From Rhizobium sp. ICMP 5592 (GTDB lineage: Bacteria; Pseudomonadota; Alphaproteobacteria; Rhizobiales; Rhizobiaceae), in NCBI RefSeq assembly GCF_009498525.1, contig NZ_QSNT01000003.1:249893-313892 (forward strand): 64,000 nucleotides of DNA, written 5' to 3'. Numbering within the stretch: the first letter of the stretch is position 1; each line of letters starts with the position of its first letter. The notes below the pieces were generated by a model. The model worked only from the letters and a program-made list of their open reading frames with translations. It did not search any database and was not told the origin of the DNA. Made by a program: the position numbers and the translations under genes. Positions 1 through 9,507 of this stretch are shown one piece after another.

Positions 1-707
1 TGCGCCACGCCAAGAAGCGCGCCCATGCCGAGCCGGCGCATCTCGCGCTCAGTCAATATCTCTACCTCGACGCCAAGCTTCTCCAGCGCCTTGGCCTTGG
101 CGGCGAACTCGACCGGGCCAAGCACATTCGGCGGCTCGTTGACGAGATCGCGCGCCAGGATAACCCCGTCGGCAATCGCTTCCGAGGCGGCGAAAAGCTT
201 CTTCGCGGCCGCGGCATCCGGAGTGACGATGGTCACCTTAACGGGCTTCTGCGCACCGTTCTTGTCCTCGTCATCGCCCTTCTTCGTCTTGTACGTGTCG
301 AAGCTATAGGCGCGCAGCAGCATGCCGAGCGCAAAATCGGCAGCCGCCTTGCCACCGGCTTGAACGCCGGGCAGGTCGATGAAGATCGCGGCCTTTTCGA
401 CATTGCGGATCCGCCCTGCCGCAGCTCCGCCAAGCTTCAGCCAGGAGTGTGCGTTCAGTTCCTTTGCTCTGCCGGTGCCGATCACGATAATCCGGTCGAC
501 CGGCGCGCCCTCGGGCGCAACGATATCGAGACTTGCCAGGCCCTTGGCCGTGAAACGAGCGATGCGTGCGGCCTTGGCGAAAACATTCGCCGGATCGGCG
601 CTTGCGGCCCCCGCCGGCGATTCGCTGTCCGTGTCTTTCAGCTGGATGGCCAGACCGCCGTTCAATCGAACCGTTTTGGCAAAGGAAATCTCGAATTTCA
701 CAGACAT
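1..707 (-). CDS. pepA: Leucyl aminopeptidase (N-terminal part, runs off the left edge)
   Basis: This is the first ~235 residues of a cytosolic M17 leucyl aminopeptidase, a metal-dependent enzyme that removes N-terminal residues from peptides. The visible part starts MSVKFEISFAKTVRL and contains the N-terminal macro-like domain, then the conserved transition LARDLVNEPPNVLGP just before the catalytic domain. The catalytic domain itself lies outside the window. The ATG at 707 is preceded by GGAGCAG at good spacing. A perfect TATAAT lies on the minus strand at 748-743, so a promoter facing pepA is likely, although no clear -35 sits 17 nt away. It is divergent from the PAP2 gene. Family assignment is firm; the C-terminal catalytic residues cannot be checked here. 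Confidence 0.93.
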   Translation of the reverse strand, partial: MSVKFEISFAKTVRLNGGLAIQLKDTDSESPAGAASADPANVFAKAARIARFTAKGLASLDIVAPEGAPVDRIIVIGTGRAKELNAHSWLKLGGAAAGRIRNVEKAAIFIDLPGVQAGGKAAADFALGMLLRAYSFDTYKTKKGDDEDKNGAQKPVKVTIVTPDAAAAKKLFAASEAIADGVILARDLVNEPPNVLGPVEFAAKAKALEKLGVEVEILTEREMRRLGMGALLGVA

Positions 708-917
708 TTCTGCTCCGATATATATGCGTATCGCAAAATAGAATTATAGACTTCGATCATTCAAGCTTTCCCCCTTAAATACAAGCTTTTGGCGAGACAT
801 TCGGCAAAGAAGCATCTCTGCCGCCTTCAAATCCCTGTCATCTATTGTTGCTAGCCTGTTGGCGCATGCGTTGCGTGCCGCCGCCTGCCCGGCGTTGTCA
901 CTGACAGGAATGCCACC

Positions 918-1700
918 TTGATCATCGATTTCAGCACGTTCGATCGCCAGGACCGATTTCCCGAGATCCTGCGACCGCGCACGGCCGGCGACGCGTTCGT
1001 CGCTCTCTTCTGCCTATGGTGGATACTGCTCGGGCTATTTTCGATTTTCCCGCAGATCGATCTCGCCGTCGCCAATCTGTTCTTTCTGCCGGAACAGTGC
1101 ATCGTCCCTGCCAAAGCCAGCCAGATCTGCGGCATTTTCCCCTATGGTGACGATCCGCATATGCGCCTGCTCAGGGAGATTTTCTTCCAGCTTCCCTATA
1201 TCGTCGCCGTTGTCCTCTGCTGGATGCTCGTACATTGCTGGCAACAGCATGGCGCGACCTTCAAGACGCTGCGGGCACGCAATCTGAAGGTCGCACTCGG
1301 CTCGCTGCTTCTAGGCCCCGTGCTGATCGTCAATCTCTGGCTCAAGGCGTTCTCAGGCCGCCCGCGGCCGCGGCAGACCGACTTCTTCGGCGGTACGCTT
1401 GATTTCGTTCATGCGGGTTCCTTCGCCGGGAAGTGCGTCAGCAACTGTTCGTTCGTCTCCGGCGAAGCGGCAGCGGCCGGCTGGCTCTTCTGCCTGATCT
1501 TCATCATTCCACAACCGGCTCGCACCGCTCTTGCGCCGCCGATCGCGGTCGTTTCGATTCTCATTCCCGCCCTCAGAGTCGCTTTCGGAAGCCACTATCT
1601 GTCGGATGCCGTGCTTGGCTGGCTTTCTTCCCTCGTCATATTCGCCGCGCTTATGGCCCTCTCCCAAACGACACACAGCAGAAGAATCTCAGAAAATTAA
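918..1700 (+). CDS. PAP2-family membrane phosphatase, possible lipid phosphatase
   Basis: A 260-aa integral membrane protein of the PAP2 (type 2 phosphatidic acid phosphatase) family. Three motifs are visible: K143-x6-RP (KAFSGRPRP), a second motif reading V180-S-G-E183, and R220-x5-H226-x3-D230. The usual second motif is PSGH, so the general-acid His is replaced by Glu. Several hydrophobic segments (about 26-45, 92-107, 124-143, 186-200, 204-220) are interrupted by these motifs. The start is TTG at 918 after AGGAA; no good in-frame ATG exists nearby. Its position beside lptF-lptG-lptD suggests a lipid A or phospholipid phosphatase of the LpxE/LpxF type, but the substrate is inference. C-rich patches (C173, C177) are also notable. 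Confidence 0.82.
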   Translation: MIIDFSTFDRQDRFPEILRPRTAGDAFVALFCLWWILLGLFSIFPQIDLAVANLFFLPEQCIVPAKASQICGIFPYGDDPHMRLLREIFFQLPYIVAVVLCWMLVHCWQQHGATFKTLRARNLKVALGSLLLGPVLIVNLWLKAFSGRPRPRQTDFFGGTLDFVHAGSFAGKCVSNCSFVSGEAAAAGWLFCLIFIIPQPARTALAPPIAVVSILIPALRVAFGSHYLSDAVLGWLSSLVIFAALMALSQTTHSRRISEN

Positions 1701-1803
1701 CGAATTTTTTGCGAGTGGGTTGTCGCCAAAAAAACGCAAACAGCGTAGAGGAGGATGAATCTCTGCCGGCTCGCCCGATGGAGCGTTGCGTTTAAGGGCC
1801 GGC

Positions 1804-2979
1804 ATGAAGTTATTCGAAACATATATCATACGGCGTGTCGGCATGATGTTCCTGGTAGCCCTGCTGCCGGTGCTCGCTATTATCTGGACGACTCAGGTAT
1901 TGCAGCGCATCAATCTCGTGACCGATAGCGGCCAATCGATCGGTTCGTTCGCAAAGCTTGCGACCCTTATTCTGCCGACCATCATTCCCGTCGTCTTGCC
2001 GTTCGCATTGGTCATCGGCATCACCCAGACGCTGACCGCGATGAACAGCGATTCGGAGCTGACCGTCATGGAAGCGGCGGGCGCGAAACGCAGCATCATC
2101 ATCCGCCCGATCATGATTCTCGCCATGGCGATCAGCGTCTTCTCCTTCCTCGTTGACAATATGGTCGAACCGAAGGCTCGCGTCGCCGCCCGGCAAATGG
2201 TCGCGGAAGCCTATGCCGACCTGCTTTCGACCGTGATCGAGGAGAAGAATTTCCGGCGCATCGAAGATGGGCTTTACGTGCAGATCACCCAGCGCATGTC
2301 GGGGCGAATCCTGAAGGGCCTGTTCGTGGTGGATTCGCGTGATCCAGCTTTCGATCTCATCTATTATGCCAAGGAAGGCGCCGTCGACGCGAGCGGCTCG
2401 TCGCTTTTGATGAGGGACGGCGAAGTCCACCGCAAGACAGCCGACGGCGACGTCTCCGTCATCAAATTCGATTCCTATTCCTTCGACCTTTCCGACATGA
2501 CGCAAAGCCGCGGTCAGGCCACCCTGCGCGCCGGGGACCGCAGTCTCGGCTTCCTGCTAAATCCGGATCCGAACGATGCGGATTATAAGGCCAAACCGAG
2601 CGGATACCGTTCCGAATTGCATCGACGCCTGACCGATTGGGCGCTGCCGGCCATCTTTGCGCTGATATCCCTGGTGATCGCCGGCGATGCGCGATCCCAT
2701 CGCGAGGCGCGACTGCATCCCATGGTATCGGCGCTCACTATCGCCTTTGCACTGCGCTGGGCGGATTTTTATGCGGCCAACCAGATCGAGACGGCGCCCT
2801 ATTTCGTCGGCATCCTCTATGGGATCAATATCGCCGCAACGCTGATTGCGATCTTCCTGCTGTTCAGAAACCGGAGAATGTCCATGCCGGTGTCGATCCG
2901 CAACCGTTTCGGCGCCTGGCGGCAAAAGCTCCAGGAGCGCATCCCGACACCCGGTAGCTCGAACGGGAGCGGCGCATGA
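1804..2979 (+). CDS. lptF: LPS export ABC transporter permease LptF
   Basis: LptF pairs with LptG and the ATPase LptB in the inner membrane to extract LPS and pass it to the periplasmic bridge. The 391-aa protein shows the family layout: three N-terminal membrane segments (around 13-30, 48-77, 96-117), a periplasmic beta-jellyroll region of about 150 residues, then three C-terminal membrane segments. The coupling-helix region reads SELTVMEAAGAKR. I chose the ATG at 1804 with AAGGG upstream rather than the TTG at 1786, because residues before MKLFETYIIRR are not family-like. It overlaps lptG by four bases (ATGA), so the two are translationally coupled. Confidence 0.95.
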   Translation: MKLFETYIIRRVGMMFLVALLPVLAIIWTTQVLQRINLVTDSGQSIGSFAKLATLILPTIIPVVLPFALVIGITQTLTAMNSDSELTVMEAAGAKRSIIIRPIMILAMAISVFSFLVDNMVEPKARVAARQMVAEAYADLLSTVIEEKNFRRIEDGLYVQITQRMSGRILKGLFVVDSRDPAFDLIYYAKEGAVDASGSSLLMRDGEVHRKTADGDVSVIKFDSYSFDLSDMTQSRGQATLRAGDRSLGFLLNPDPNDADYKAKPSGYRSELHRRLTDWALPAIFALISLVIAGDARSHREARLHPMVSALTIAFALRWADFYAANQIETAPYFVGILYGINIAATLIAIFLLFRNRRMSMPVSIRNRFGAWRQKLQERIPTPGSSNGSGA

Positions 2980-4061
2980 TCTTCAGCACGCTCGGCCGCT
3001 ACTTCTTCACGCGCTACATCGCCACGACGCTCTGGTTTTTTCTCGGCGTCACCTCGCTGGTGTATCTGATCGACTTCAGTGAGACCGCTGGCCGGCTCGC
3101 TGGCCTTCCGGGATACACGGTCAAAATTGGCCTGCTGATGACGGCGGTCAGGTTGCCGTTCATCATACAGCAGACGGTACCGTTCATCGCCCTGTTTGTC
3201 GGCATGACCGTGTTGATCACGCTTAACCGCCGCCGCGAACTGGTGATCGCACGCGCCGCCGGCATCTCAGTCTGGCAATTCATGACGCCTTTCGTAGTCG
3301 GCGCCTTCGCTGTCGGGCTGATGACCATGTTCGCGCTCAATCCGGTGGCTGCATGGGGTCAGCGGCAGGCGGAAACGATGGAAGCCGATCTGCGCGGTGA
3401 CCCGTCCTATCGCAATACACTTTCGATTCCGTGGCTGCGTCAGTCGGATGGCAAAAGCGACATCATCATCGGTGCCAAGGCCGTTCTCAACAACGGCACG
3501 ACGCTGATGAACGTCGTGTTTATCCACTTTGATTCACAGGGAAATATCACTCTGAGGCAGGATGCCCAGTCGGCTAAGTTGGAAGATGGTTACTGGCTTC
3601 TTAACAATGTCGTCGAGCGCGCCCCAGGCGAGATTCCCGCTCACAAGAGCACGACACAGGTTCGTACGAATCTGAAACAGGATTTCGTTTCGGAGCGTTT
3701 GGCGCAGCCGGAAACCATTGCTTTTTATGATCTTTCTAATCGAATAGCGATTGCAAAGTCCTTTGGCATCTCAACCAAGGCGCTTGAAACGCAATTTCAT
3801 TCGCTGCTGTCACAGCCATTTCTTTTGGTGGCAATGACGCTGATCGCAGCAACCGTGTCCCTAAAATTCAGTAGATTCAACCAATCGCGCTCCGTGATTC
3901 TGGGTGGAATCCTCTCAGGCTTCGTGCTTTATGTTGTCACCGTGCTTGTAAAAGCATTTGGGAGCAGCGGAGTGGTTCCTCCCTTCGTGGCGACATGGAT
4001 ACCCGTGATCGTCGCTTTGGCATTCGGAGCAACGATCCTGCTTCATCAGGAGGACGGCTAG
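2976..4061 (+). CDS. lptG: LPS export ABC transporter permease LptG
   Basis: Partner permease of LptF in the LptB2FG complex. The 361-aa protein starts MIFSTLGRYFFTRYIATTLWFFLGVTS and has the YjgP/YjgQ layout: membrane segments near residues 15-35, 48-78 and 100-120, a periplasmic domain around 130-265, then three C-terminal segments. RRRELVIARAAGIS is the cytoplasmic coupling region. It begins inside the lptF stop codon and its own stop shares one base with the lptD GTG start. This makes lptF-lptG-lptD a tightly coupled operon covering inner-membrane extraction and outer-membrane insertion of LPS. The C-terminal third is visibly less GC-rich than the rest. Confidence 0.95.
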   Translation: MIFSTLGRYFFTRYIATTLWFFLGVTSLVYLIDFSETAGRLAGLPGYTVKIGLLMTAVRLPFIIQQTVPFIALFVGMTVLITLNRRRELVIARAAGISVWQFMTPFVVGAFAVGLMTMFALNPVAAWGQRQAETMEADLRGDPSYRNTLSIPWLRQSDGKSDIIIGAKAVLNNGTTLMNVVFIHFDSQGNITLRQDAQSAKLEDGYWLLNNVVERAPGEIPAHKSTTQVRTNLKQDFVSERLAQPETIAFYDLSNRIAIAKSFGISTKALETQFHSLLSQPFLLVAMTLIAATVSLKFSRFNQSRSVILGGILSGFVLYVVTVLVKAFGSSGVVPPFVATWIPVIVALAFGATILLHQEDG

Positions 4062-6436
4062 TGGCGGGCAACCGCAAGAGTATCAGGAAGTTTGTGGCTG
4101 CCCTTGTTACGGGCACGGCTACATGCGCGTATATCATGAGCCCGGTCGTAGCTTACGCCCAGGCCACCAACAACAATGGCGGCGCCGGTGCTGCGACCGC
4201 TCCCGTAAAGGTCAAGGTACCCGACGGCTCCAAGCTGATCCTTTCGTCCAACGAATTGGTCTACAACAAGGACAACCAGATCGTCACCGCTACCGGTGCC
4301 GTGCAGATCAACTATGGCGGCTACAAAATGGTCGCCCAGAAGGTTGAGTATAATCAGAAGTCCGGTCGGATGACGGCAATCGGCAATGTCGAGCTGATCA
4401 GCCCCGACGGCAATCGCATGTACGGCGACAAAATGGATGTCACCGACAGCTTCTCCGACGGCTTCGTCAATGCCCTGCGCATCGAAATGCCGGACAATAC
4501 CCGCATGGCCGCCGAAAAGGGCGAACGTGTCGGCGGGACGCAGATGATTCTGACGAAGGGCGTCTATACGGCCTGTCAGTCATGCTCCGAGCAGGGTCGT
4601 GCGCCGCTGTGGCAGGTCAAGGCACAGCGCGTGGTGCAGAATGGCGTGACGCATACCGTCCGCCTCGAGCATGCCCGCTTCGAGCTGTTCGGCCAGCCGA
4701 TCGCCTATATTCCGTGGATCGAGGTTCCGGACAACACGGTCAAGCGCAAGTCCGGCTTCCTGTTCCCGTCGATGAGTGTTTCCCAGCACCTCGGCTTCGG
4801 TCTGAAGGTGCCGTATTACTACGTCATTTCTCCGAGCATGGACGCCACGATCAGCGCCACCGGCTATACGAACCAGGGTCTGCTGCTGGAGGGTGAATTC
4901 CGGCAACGCCTTGAAAACGGCACGCATACTCTGCGCGTCGCCGGCATCAACCAGATGGATCCCAGCGCTTTCACGTCCGGGACCACCGATGCCGAGCACA
5001 AGACTCGCGGCATGATCTCCTCCAAGGCGGATTTCAGGATCAATCCTCGCTGGACGTTCGGCTGGGATGTCATGGCGCAGAGCGACAACAACTTCTCGCG
5101 AACCTATGGGCTGGATGGTCTCAACCAGAGCACCCATACCAACCAAGCCTACCTGACCGGTCTCGGCAAGCGCAATTATTTCGATATGCGCGCCTTCTAC
5201 TACCAGGTCCAGGACTCCGACAATAACGACACCGCCACGAAGCAACAGGCGACCGTCTACCCGAGCATCGACTATCATTATGTCGATCCGAAGTCGGTCT
5301 ATGGCGGCGAATTGTCGGCAACCATGAACTTCACGCACCTGTCGCGTAATACGACATCGGTGCTCGATGCCACCAATACGCTCGGGGACTCCAGCCTGAA
5401 CGACCGTTATCTCGGTCTTTCAGGGGATTATACGCGCCTCAGCACCGAGGTGCAGTGGCAACGTACCTTCACCACGGATCAAGGTCTGGTGTTGACGCCA
5501 TTGGCGGCACTTCGCGGTGACGTCTACGGCCTCGATATGGATGCGCCGGGAGCTGGCACTTATTCCGGCAATTACGACACGAGCGACTATGCCACGCGTG
5601 GCATGGCGACGGCCGGTCTTGAAGCGAAGTATCCCTTCCTCGTCACCACCAGCAACAGCACGCATGTGTTCGAGCCGATCGCACAGCTCTATGTGCGTCC
5701 GGACGAGCAGCTTGCCGGACGTCTGCCGAATGAGGATGCGCAAAGCTTCGTCTTCGATGCGACTAACCTGTTCGATCGTGACAAGTTCTCCGGCTTCGAC
5801 CGCATCGAAGGCGGCACGCGCGCCAACGTCGGTTGGCGCTACACCGGCAGCTTCGACAGCGGTTACAAGTTGCAGCATATCTTTGGCCAGTCCTTCCAGC
5901 TTGCCGGCCGCAACTCCTTCGCAGAGACTGATCTTGCCGGCGTCGGCACGGATTCGGGGCTTGAAACCACCCGTTCCGACTATGTGACCATGTTCGGCAT
6001 CACCACGCCGCAGGGCTTCTCGCTTTCGCAGTCCTATCGTTTCGACGAAAAGGATTTCGCGTTCCGTCGCGGCGATACCACGGTCGGCTTCGCCAACGAT
6101 GTCTTCCAGACCACGGCGACCTACACCCACATTGCCGCACAGCCGCAATATGGCTTCACCTCGGATCAGGATGAAATCCAGACACGCGCTCAGATCAAGT
6201 TCAAGGAATATTGGTCGGTGTTTGGTACGGTGAACTATGACATCAACGATAGCGAGATCACTCGCCAGGGCGTCGGCCTCTCCTATGAGGACGAATGCAC
6301 GATCTTCAGCGTTTCCTTCCTGAACAAGAAGGATTCGACGAGCGCCTCGGCAAGCGACTGGTCGATCGGTGCCCGAATCACGTTCCGCACGCTCGGCGAC
6401 GTCAATCTTGGCAACACCCAGGATGCCACGTTCTAA
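4061..6436 (+). CDS. lptD: LPS-assembly outer-membrane protein LptD (OstA/Imp)
   Basis: LptD forms the outer-membrane translocon that inserts LPS into the outer leaflet. The 791-aa product has a signal peptide ending about YIMSPVVAYAQA, an N-terminal OstA/LptA-like beta-jellyroll (LILSSNELVYNKDNQIVTATG, then about 100 residues), and a long beta-barrel C-terminal domain. Two cysteines occur close together in TACQSCSEQG, as usual for the family. I chose the GTG at 4061, which overlaps the lptG stop and has AGGAGG seven bases upstream. An ATG at 3995 would add 22 residues from the lptG frame and spoil the signal peptide. A strong terminator follows. LptE is not in the window. Confidence 0.95.
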   Translation: MAGNRKSIRKFVAALVTGTATCAYIMSPVVAYAQATNNNGGAGAATAPVKVKVPDGSKLILSSNELVYNKDNQIVTATGAVQINYGGYKMVAQKVEYNQKSGRMTAIGNVELISPDGNRMYGDKMDVTDSFSDGFVNALRIEMPDNTRMAAEKGERVGGTQMILTKGVYTACQSCSEQGRAPLWQVKAQRVVQNGVTHTVRLEHARFELFGQPIAYIPWIEVPDNTVKRKSGFLFPSMSVSQHLGFGLKVPYYYVISPSMDATISATGYTNQGLLLEGEFRQRLENGTHTLRVAGINQMDPSAFTSGTTDAEHKTRGMISSKADFRINPRWTFGWDVMAQSDNNFSRTYGLDGLNQSTHTNQAYLTGLGKRNYFDMRAFYYQVQDSDNNDTATKQQATVYPSIDYHYVDPKSVYGGELSATMNFTHLSRNTTSVLDATNTLGDSSLNDRYLGLSGDYTRLSTEVQWQRTFTTDQGLVLTPLAALRGDVYGLDMDAPGAGTYSGNYDTSDYATRGMATAGLEAKYPFLVTTSNSTHVFEPIAQLYVRPDEQLAGRLPNEDAQSFVFDATNLFDRDKFSGFDRIEGGTRANVGWRYTGSFDSGYKLQHIFGQSFQLAGRNSFAETDLAGVGTDSGLETTRSDYVTMFGITTPQGFSLSQSYRFDEKDFAFRRGDTTVGFANDVFQTTATYTHIAAQPQYGFTSDQDEIQTRAQIKFKEYWSVFGTVNYDINDSEITRQGVGLSYEDECTIFSVSFLNKKDSTSASASDWSIGARITFRTLGDVNLGNTQDATF

Positions 6437-6450
6437 CCTATCAAACTCCA

Positions 6451-6484
6451 AAAAAGGGCCGGCTCCGTAAGCCGGCCCTTTTTG
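6451..6484 (+). terminator. Rho-independent terminator after lptD
   Basis: A perfect 13-bp stem (AAAAAGGGCCGGC at 6451-6463 against GCCGGCCCTTTTT at 6471-6483) with a 7-nt loop ends in a T run. It lies 15 nt past the lptD stop, so surA is probably transcribed separately or only by read-through. Confidence 0.93.
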
Positions 6485-6645
6485 TTTGAAACCGGCCTGC
6501 ACTCCCCTCCGCGTCATTGTTTCGCCGCAAGGATTTTGCAATTCGTCGTGCTTGTTGTAGACATGTGGCGCAAGATTGCCGTATTGCGCGAACGGCGTCC
6601 CGATGTGACGCAGTGCGGATAAGGACCTTTGGGAAGGGGTAATTG

Positions 6646-7596
6646 ATGTTCTCTGAAAAGACACCGATGCGCGCTGTGCTATTCGGAGCCGCGGCGCTGA
6701 TCATGGCCACGTTCGCCATGCCGAGCAGCGATGTTGCCTTCGCGGCAAGCGAGGTAAAGGTCGTTGTCAATAATTCGGTGATCACCTCGGGCGATATCGC
6801 CAAACGTGTCAACTTCCTCAAATTGCAGCACCAGAAGGGCGATCTCAACAAGCTGGCACAGGAACAGCTTGTCGACGAGACGCTGAAGCGCGCTGAAATC
6901 TCCCGCGTACGCATGTCGGTGTCGACGTCGGACGTCGACAGTGCCTTTGGCCGCTTCGCCGCGAGCAACAAGATGTCGCCGCAGCAGCTCGGTCAAATTC
7001 TCGACAAGATGGGCGTCGGTGTCGATCACTTCAAATCCTATATCGCCGTCTCCATGAGCTGGCCGCGCGTCGTCAACGCCCGTTTCGGGTCGAACGGCGG
7101 CAACCGCCTGTCGAACGACGACCTCGTGACGCGCATGACGGAAAACAAGACAAAGCCGGTCACGACGGAATACTTCCTGAAACAGATCGTCTTCGTCGTC
7201 CCGGCCGCGAAGCGAAATGCCATCCTCAACCAGCGCAAGTCCGAGGCGGAAGCCTCGCGAGCCAAGTTCCCAGGTTGCGATCAGGCGAAGGTCTTTGCCG
7301 CGACGATGCGTGACGTTTCCGTCCAGGATCTCGGTCGCGTGCTGGCCCCCGATCTTCCCGAAATCTGGAAGCCGCTGCTTGAAAAAGCCCAGGGCAATAC
7401 GACCACCCCCGTCGTCACTGATCGCGGCGTTGAATATGTCGCCATTTGCTCGCAGCGTCAGGTGAATGATGACGTTGCCGCCGCGGCCGTCTTCCGTGCA
7501 GAAGACATCGGCAAGGCGGGTGCCCAGGGCATCAGCGCCAACGACAAGAAGTATATGGACGAACTGCGCTCCAAGGCGCAGATCCTCTATCGCTGA
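6646..7596 (+). CDS. surA: SurA-like periplasmic chaperone
   Basis: A 316-aa periplasmic protein of the SurA family, which escorts outer-membrane proteins and assists LptD folding. The N-terminus ([35 protein letters not shown]) is a signal peptide. It is followed by the SurA N-terminal chaperone domain ([20 protein letters not shown]). It is much shorter than the 428-aa E. coli protein, and the C-terminal part (about 160-290, [11 protein letters not shown]...) looks like one divergent parvulin-type domain. I cannot confirm PPIase activity from the sequence. ATG 6646 has GGAAGGGG upstream. The order lptD-surA-pdxA-rsmA matches that in enterobacteria, which supports the call. Confidence 0.88.
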   Translation: MFSEKTPMRAVLFGAAALIMATFAMPSSDVAFAASEVKVVVNNSVITSGDIAKRVNFLKLQHQKGDLNKLAQEQLVDETLKRAEISRVRMSVSTSDVDSAFGRFAASNKMSPQQLGQILDKMGVGVDHFKSYIAVSMSWPRVVNARFGSNGGNRLSNDDLVTRMTENKTKPVTTEYFLKQIVFVVPAAKRNAILNQRKSEAEASRAKFPGCDQAKVFAATMRDVSVQDLGRVLAPDLPEIWKPLLEKAQGNTTTPVVTDRGVEYVAICSQRQVNDDVAAAAVFRAEDIGKAGAQGISANDKKYMDELRSKAQILYR

Positions 7597-7604
7597 TCGC
7601 CGCG

Positions 7605-8630
7605 ATGCCGCAGCACTTTTCCCGCCCCCTCGCGCTGACGCAAGGGGACCCGGCAGGTATCGGACCTGACATCACGCTCGCCGCCTGGCTCCGCCGCGGC
7701 GAGCTTTCTCTGCCGCCTTTCCTCTTTCTGGGCGACCCGAACGTCCTTGCGGAGCGCGCCCTGCAATTGAACCTGGATGTGCCCCTGCGGGAAGCGGATG
7801 CATCGACAGCGTGCCATGTCTTCACCGAGGCTTTGCCGGTGCTGCCGATCACCGCCGGCGTGACCGTGGTCGCGGGCGAACCGCATGCCGCGACCGCCAA
7901 GGCCACCATCGCCGCCATAGAAACGGCAGTCGCGCTCACCATGAACGGCGATACCTCCGCCGTCGTCACCAATCCGATCGCCAAATCCGTTCTCTACGAT
8001 GCCGGTTTCGGCTTTCCCGGCCATACCGAATTCCTCGCTGATCTTGCGACACGCACGACGGGCAAGCCGGTGATGCCGGTGATGATGCTGGCCGGACCGA
8101 AACTGCGGGCCATACCGGTCACTATCCATATTCCCCTAAAGGACGTGCCTGGCGCGTTGACCGCCGACCTCATCATCGAGACCTGCCGGATCACCGACCA
8201 CGATCTTAGGGCGCGCTTCGGCATCGCCAAGCCACGACTGGCGGTCGCCGGGCTCAATCCGCATGCCGGCGAGAACGGCGCGATCGGCAAGGAGGATGAG
8301 GAGGTCATTCGCCCGGCGATCGACGTGCTCCGCAATAAGGGCATCGATGCCTTCGGTCCCCTTCCCGCCGACACGATGTTTCATGACGACGCCCGCCGTC
8401 GCTATGACGTCGCCATCTGCATGTATCACGATCAGGCCCTGATCCCGGCCAAGGCGCTCGGCTTCGACGATTCCGTCAATGTTACCCTCGGCCTTCCTTT
8501 TGTCCGCACCTCGCCCGACCATGGCACGGCCTTCGGCATCGCCGGCAAGGGCGTCGCCAAGGAGGATAGCCTCGTGGCCGCCCTCAAGCTGGCAAGCGAG
8601 ATCAGCCGCGTAACAGGAAGCACTCGCTGA
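7605..8630 (+). CDS. pdxA: 4-hydroxythreonine-4-phosphate dehydrogenase
   Basis: PdxA oxidises 4-phosphohydroxy-L-threonine with NAD+ in the DXP-dependent route to pyridoxal phosphate. The 341-aa length is typical. Visible hallmarks are the start region [39 protein letters not shown] with a metal-binding His, [45 protein letters not shown], and [15 protein letters not shown]. It begins 8 nt after surA and its TGA shares one base with the rsmA ATG, so it is co-transcribed with rsmA. Confidence 0.96.
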   Translation: MPQHFSRPLALTQGDPAGIGPDITLAAWLRRGELSLPPFLFLGDPNVLAERALQLNLDVPLREADASTACHVFTEALPVLPITAGVTVVAGEPHAATAKATIAAIETAVALTMNGDTSAVVTNPIAKSVLYDAGFGFPGHTEFLADLATRTTGKPVMPVMMLAGPKLRAIPVTIHIPLKDVPGALTADLIIETCRITDHDLRARFGIAKPRLAVAGLNPHAGENGAIGKEDEEVIRPAIDVLRNKGIDAFGPLPADTMFHDDARRRYDVAICMYHDQALIPAKALGFDDSVNVTLGLPFVRTSPDHGTAFGIAGKGVAKEDSLVAALKLASEISRVTGSTR

Positions 8631-9457
8631 TGGCTGCACTCGACGGCCTGCCCCCGCTTCGCGATGTCATCCAGCGCCACGGCCTCGACGCGCGCAAGGC
8701 GCTCGGCCAGAACTTCCTGCTCGATCTCAACCTGACCCAGAAGGTCGCCCGCACCGCAGGGTCGCTGGAAGGCGTCACCGTCTTCGAGGTCGGACCGGGA
8801 CCAGGCGGACTGACGCGCGCCATCCTGGCGCTCGGAGCCGCCAAAGTCATTGCCGTTGAGCGCGACGCGCGCTGCCTGCCGGCACTCGCCGAAATCGCCG
8901 ATCACTATCCCGGCCGGCTGGAGATCATCGAAGGCGATGCACTGAAGACGGATTTCGCGGCGATGGCGCCGAAAGGCCCGGTGAAGATCATCGCCAACCT
9001 GCCCTATAATGTCGGCACGCAGCTGCTGGTAAACTGGCTATTGCCCGACCATTGGCCGCCCTTCTGGCAATCGCTGACGCTGATGTTCCAGAAGGAAGTC
9101 GGCCAGCGGATCGTCGCCGACGAAGATGACGATCACTATGGCCGCCTCGGTGTTCTCTGCGGCTGGCGCACGAACGCCCACATGGCCTTCGACATATCGC
9201 CGCAGGCCTTCTCGCCGCCGCCGAAGGTAACCTCGACGGTGGTGCATCTGACGCCCAGGGAAAACCCGATTCCTTGCTCCGTCGACAAGCTGGAAAAGGT
9301 GACGCAGGCAGCCTTCGGCCAGCGTCGCAAGATGCTGCGGCAGAGCCTGAAGCCGCTCGGTGGCGAAACGCTGCTACAGAAGGCCGATATCGACCCGCAG
9401 CGACGCGCCGAGACGCTCTCCGTCGAGGAGTTCTGCAGACTGGCAAATTGCCTCTGA
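8630..9457 (+). CDS. rsmA: 16S rRNA dimethyladenosine transferase RsmA/KsgA
   Basis: RsmA dimethylates two adjacent adenosines near the 3' end of 16S rRNA during small-subunit maturation. The 275-aa protein shows GQNFLLD (SAM-binding motif X), [16 protein letters not shown] (motif I) and the catalytic NLPY in [26 protein letters not shown] lies in the C-terminal helical domain. Its start overlaps the pdxA stop. Its stop codon lies within the first of two palindromes that separate it from convergent gmk. Confidence 0.96.
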   Translation: MAALDGLPPLRDVIQRHGLDARKALGQNFLLDLNLTQKVARTAGSLEGVTVFEVGPGPGGLTRAILALGAAKVIAVERDARCLPALAEIADHYPGRLEIIEGDALKTDFAAMAPKGPVKIIANLPYNVGTQLLVNWLLPDHWPPFWQSLTLMFQKEVGQRIVADEDDDHYGRLGVLCGWRTNAHMAFDISPQAFSPPPKVTSTVVHLTPRENPIPCSVDKLEKVTQAAFGQRRKMLRQSLKPLGGETLLQKADIDPQRRAETLSVEEFCRLANCL

Positions 9458-9507
9458 TCTGAGATCAGAGCTTCTGATCGGATCGGAGTTTCCGATCGGG
9501 ATCAGAG
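9452..9507. terminator. Two nested palindromes between convergent rsmA and gmk
   Basis: The rsmA stop is embedded in a perfect palindrome, CTCTGATCT-G-AGATCAGAG (9452-9470). It is followed by a second hairpin with TCTGATC...ATCGGA paired to TCCGAT...GATCAGA (about 9473-9507, small internal mismatch), whose distal end covers the gmk stop. Both are tail-to-tail and could act as a bidirectional terminator. No T-run follows on either strand, so they may equally be mRNA 3'-end protecting structures. Confidence 0.6.

Noticed and set aside
1755..1930. Short plus-strand frame starting right after GGAGG before lptF
   Set aside because: The ATG directly abuts the GGAGG with no spacing, and the frame overlaps lptF without protein-like features.
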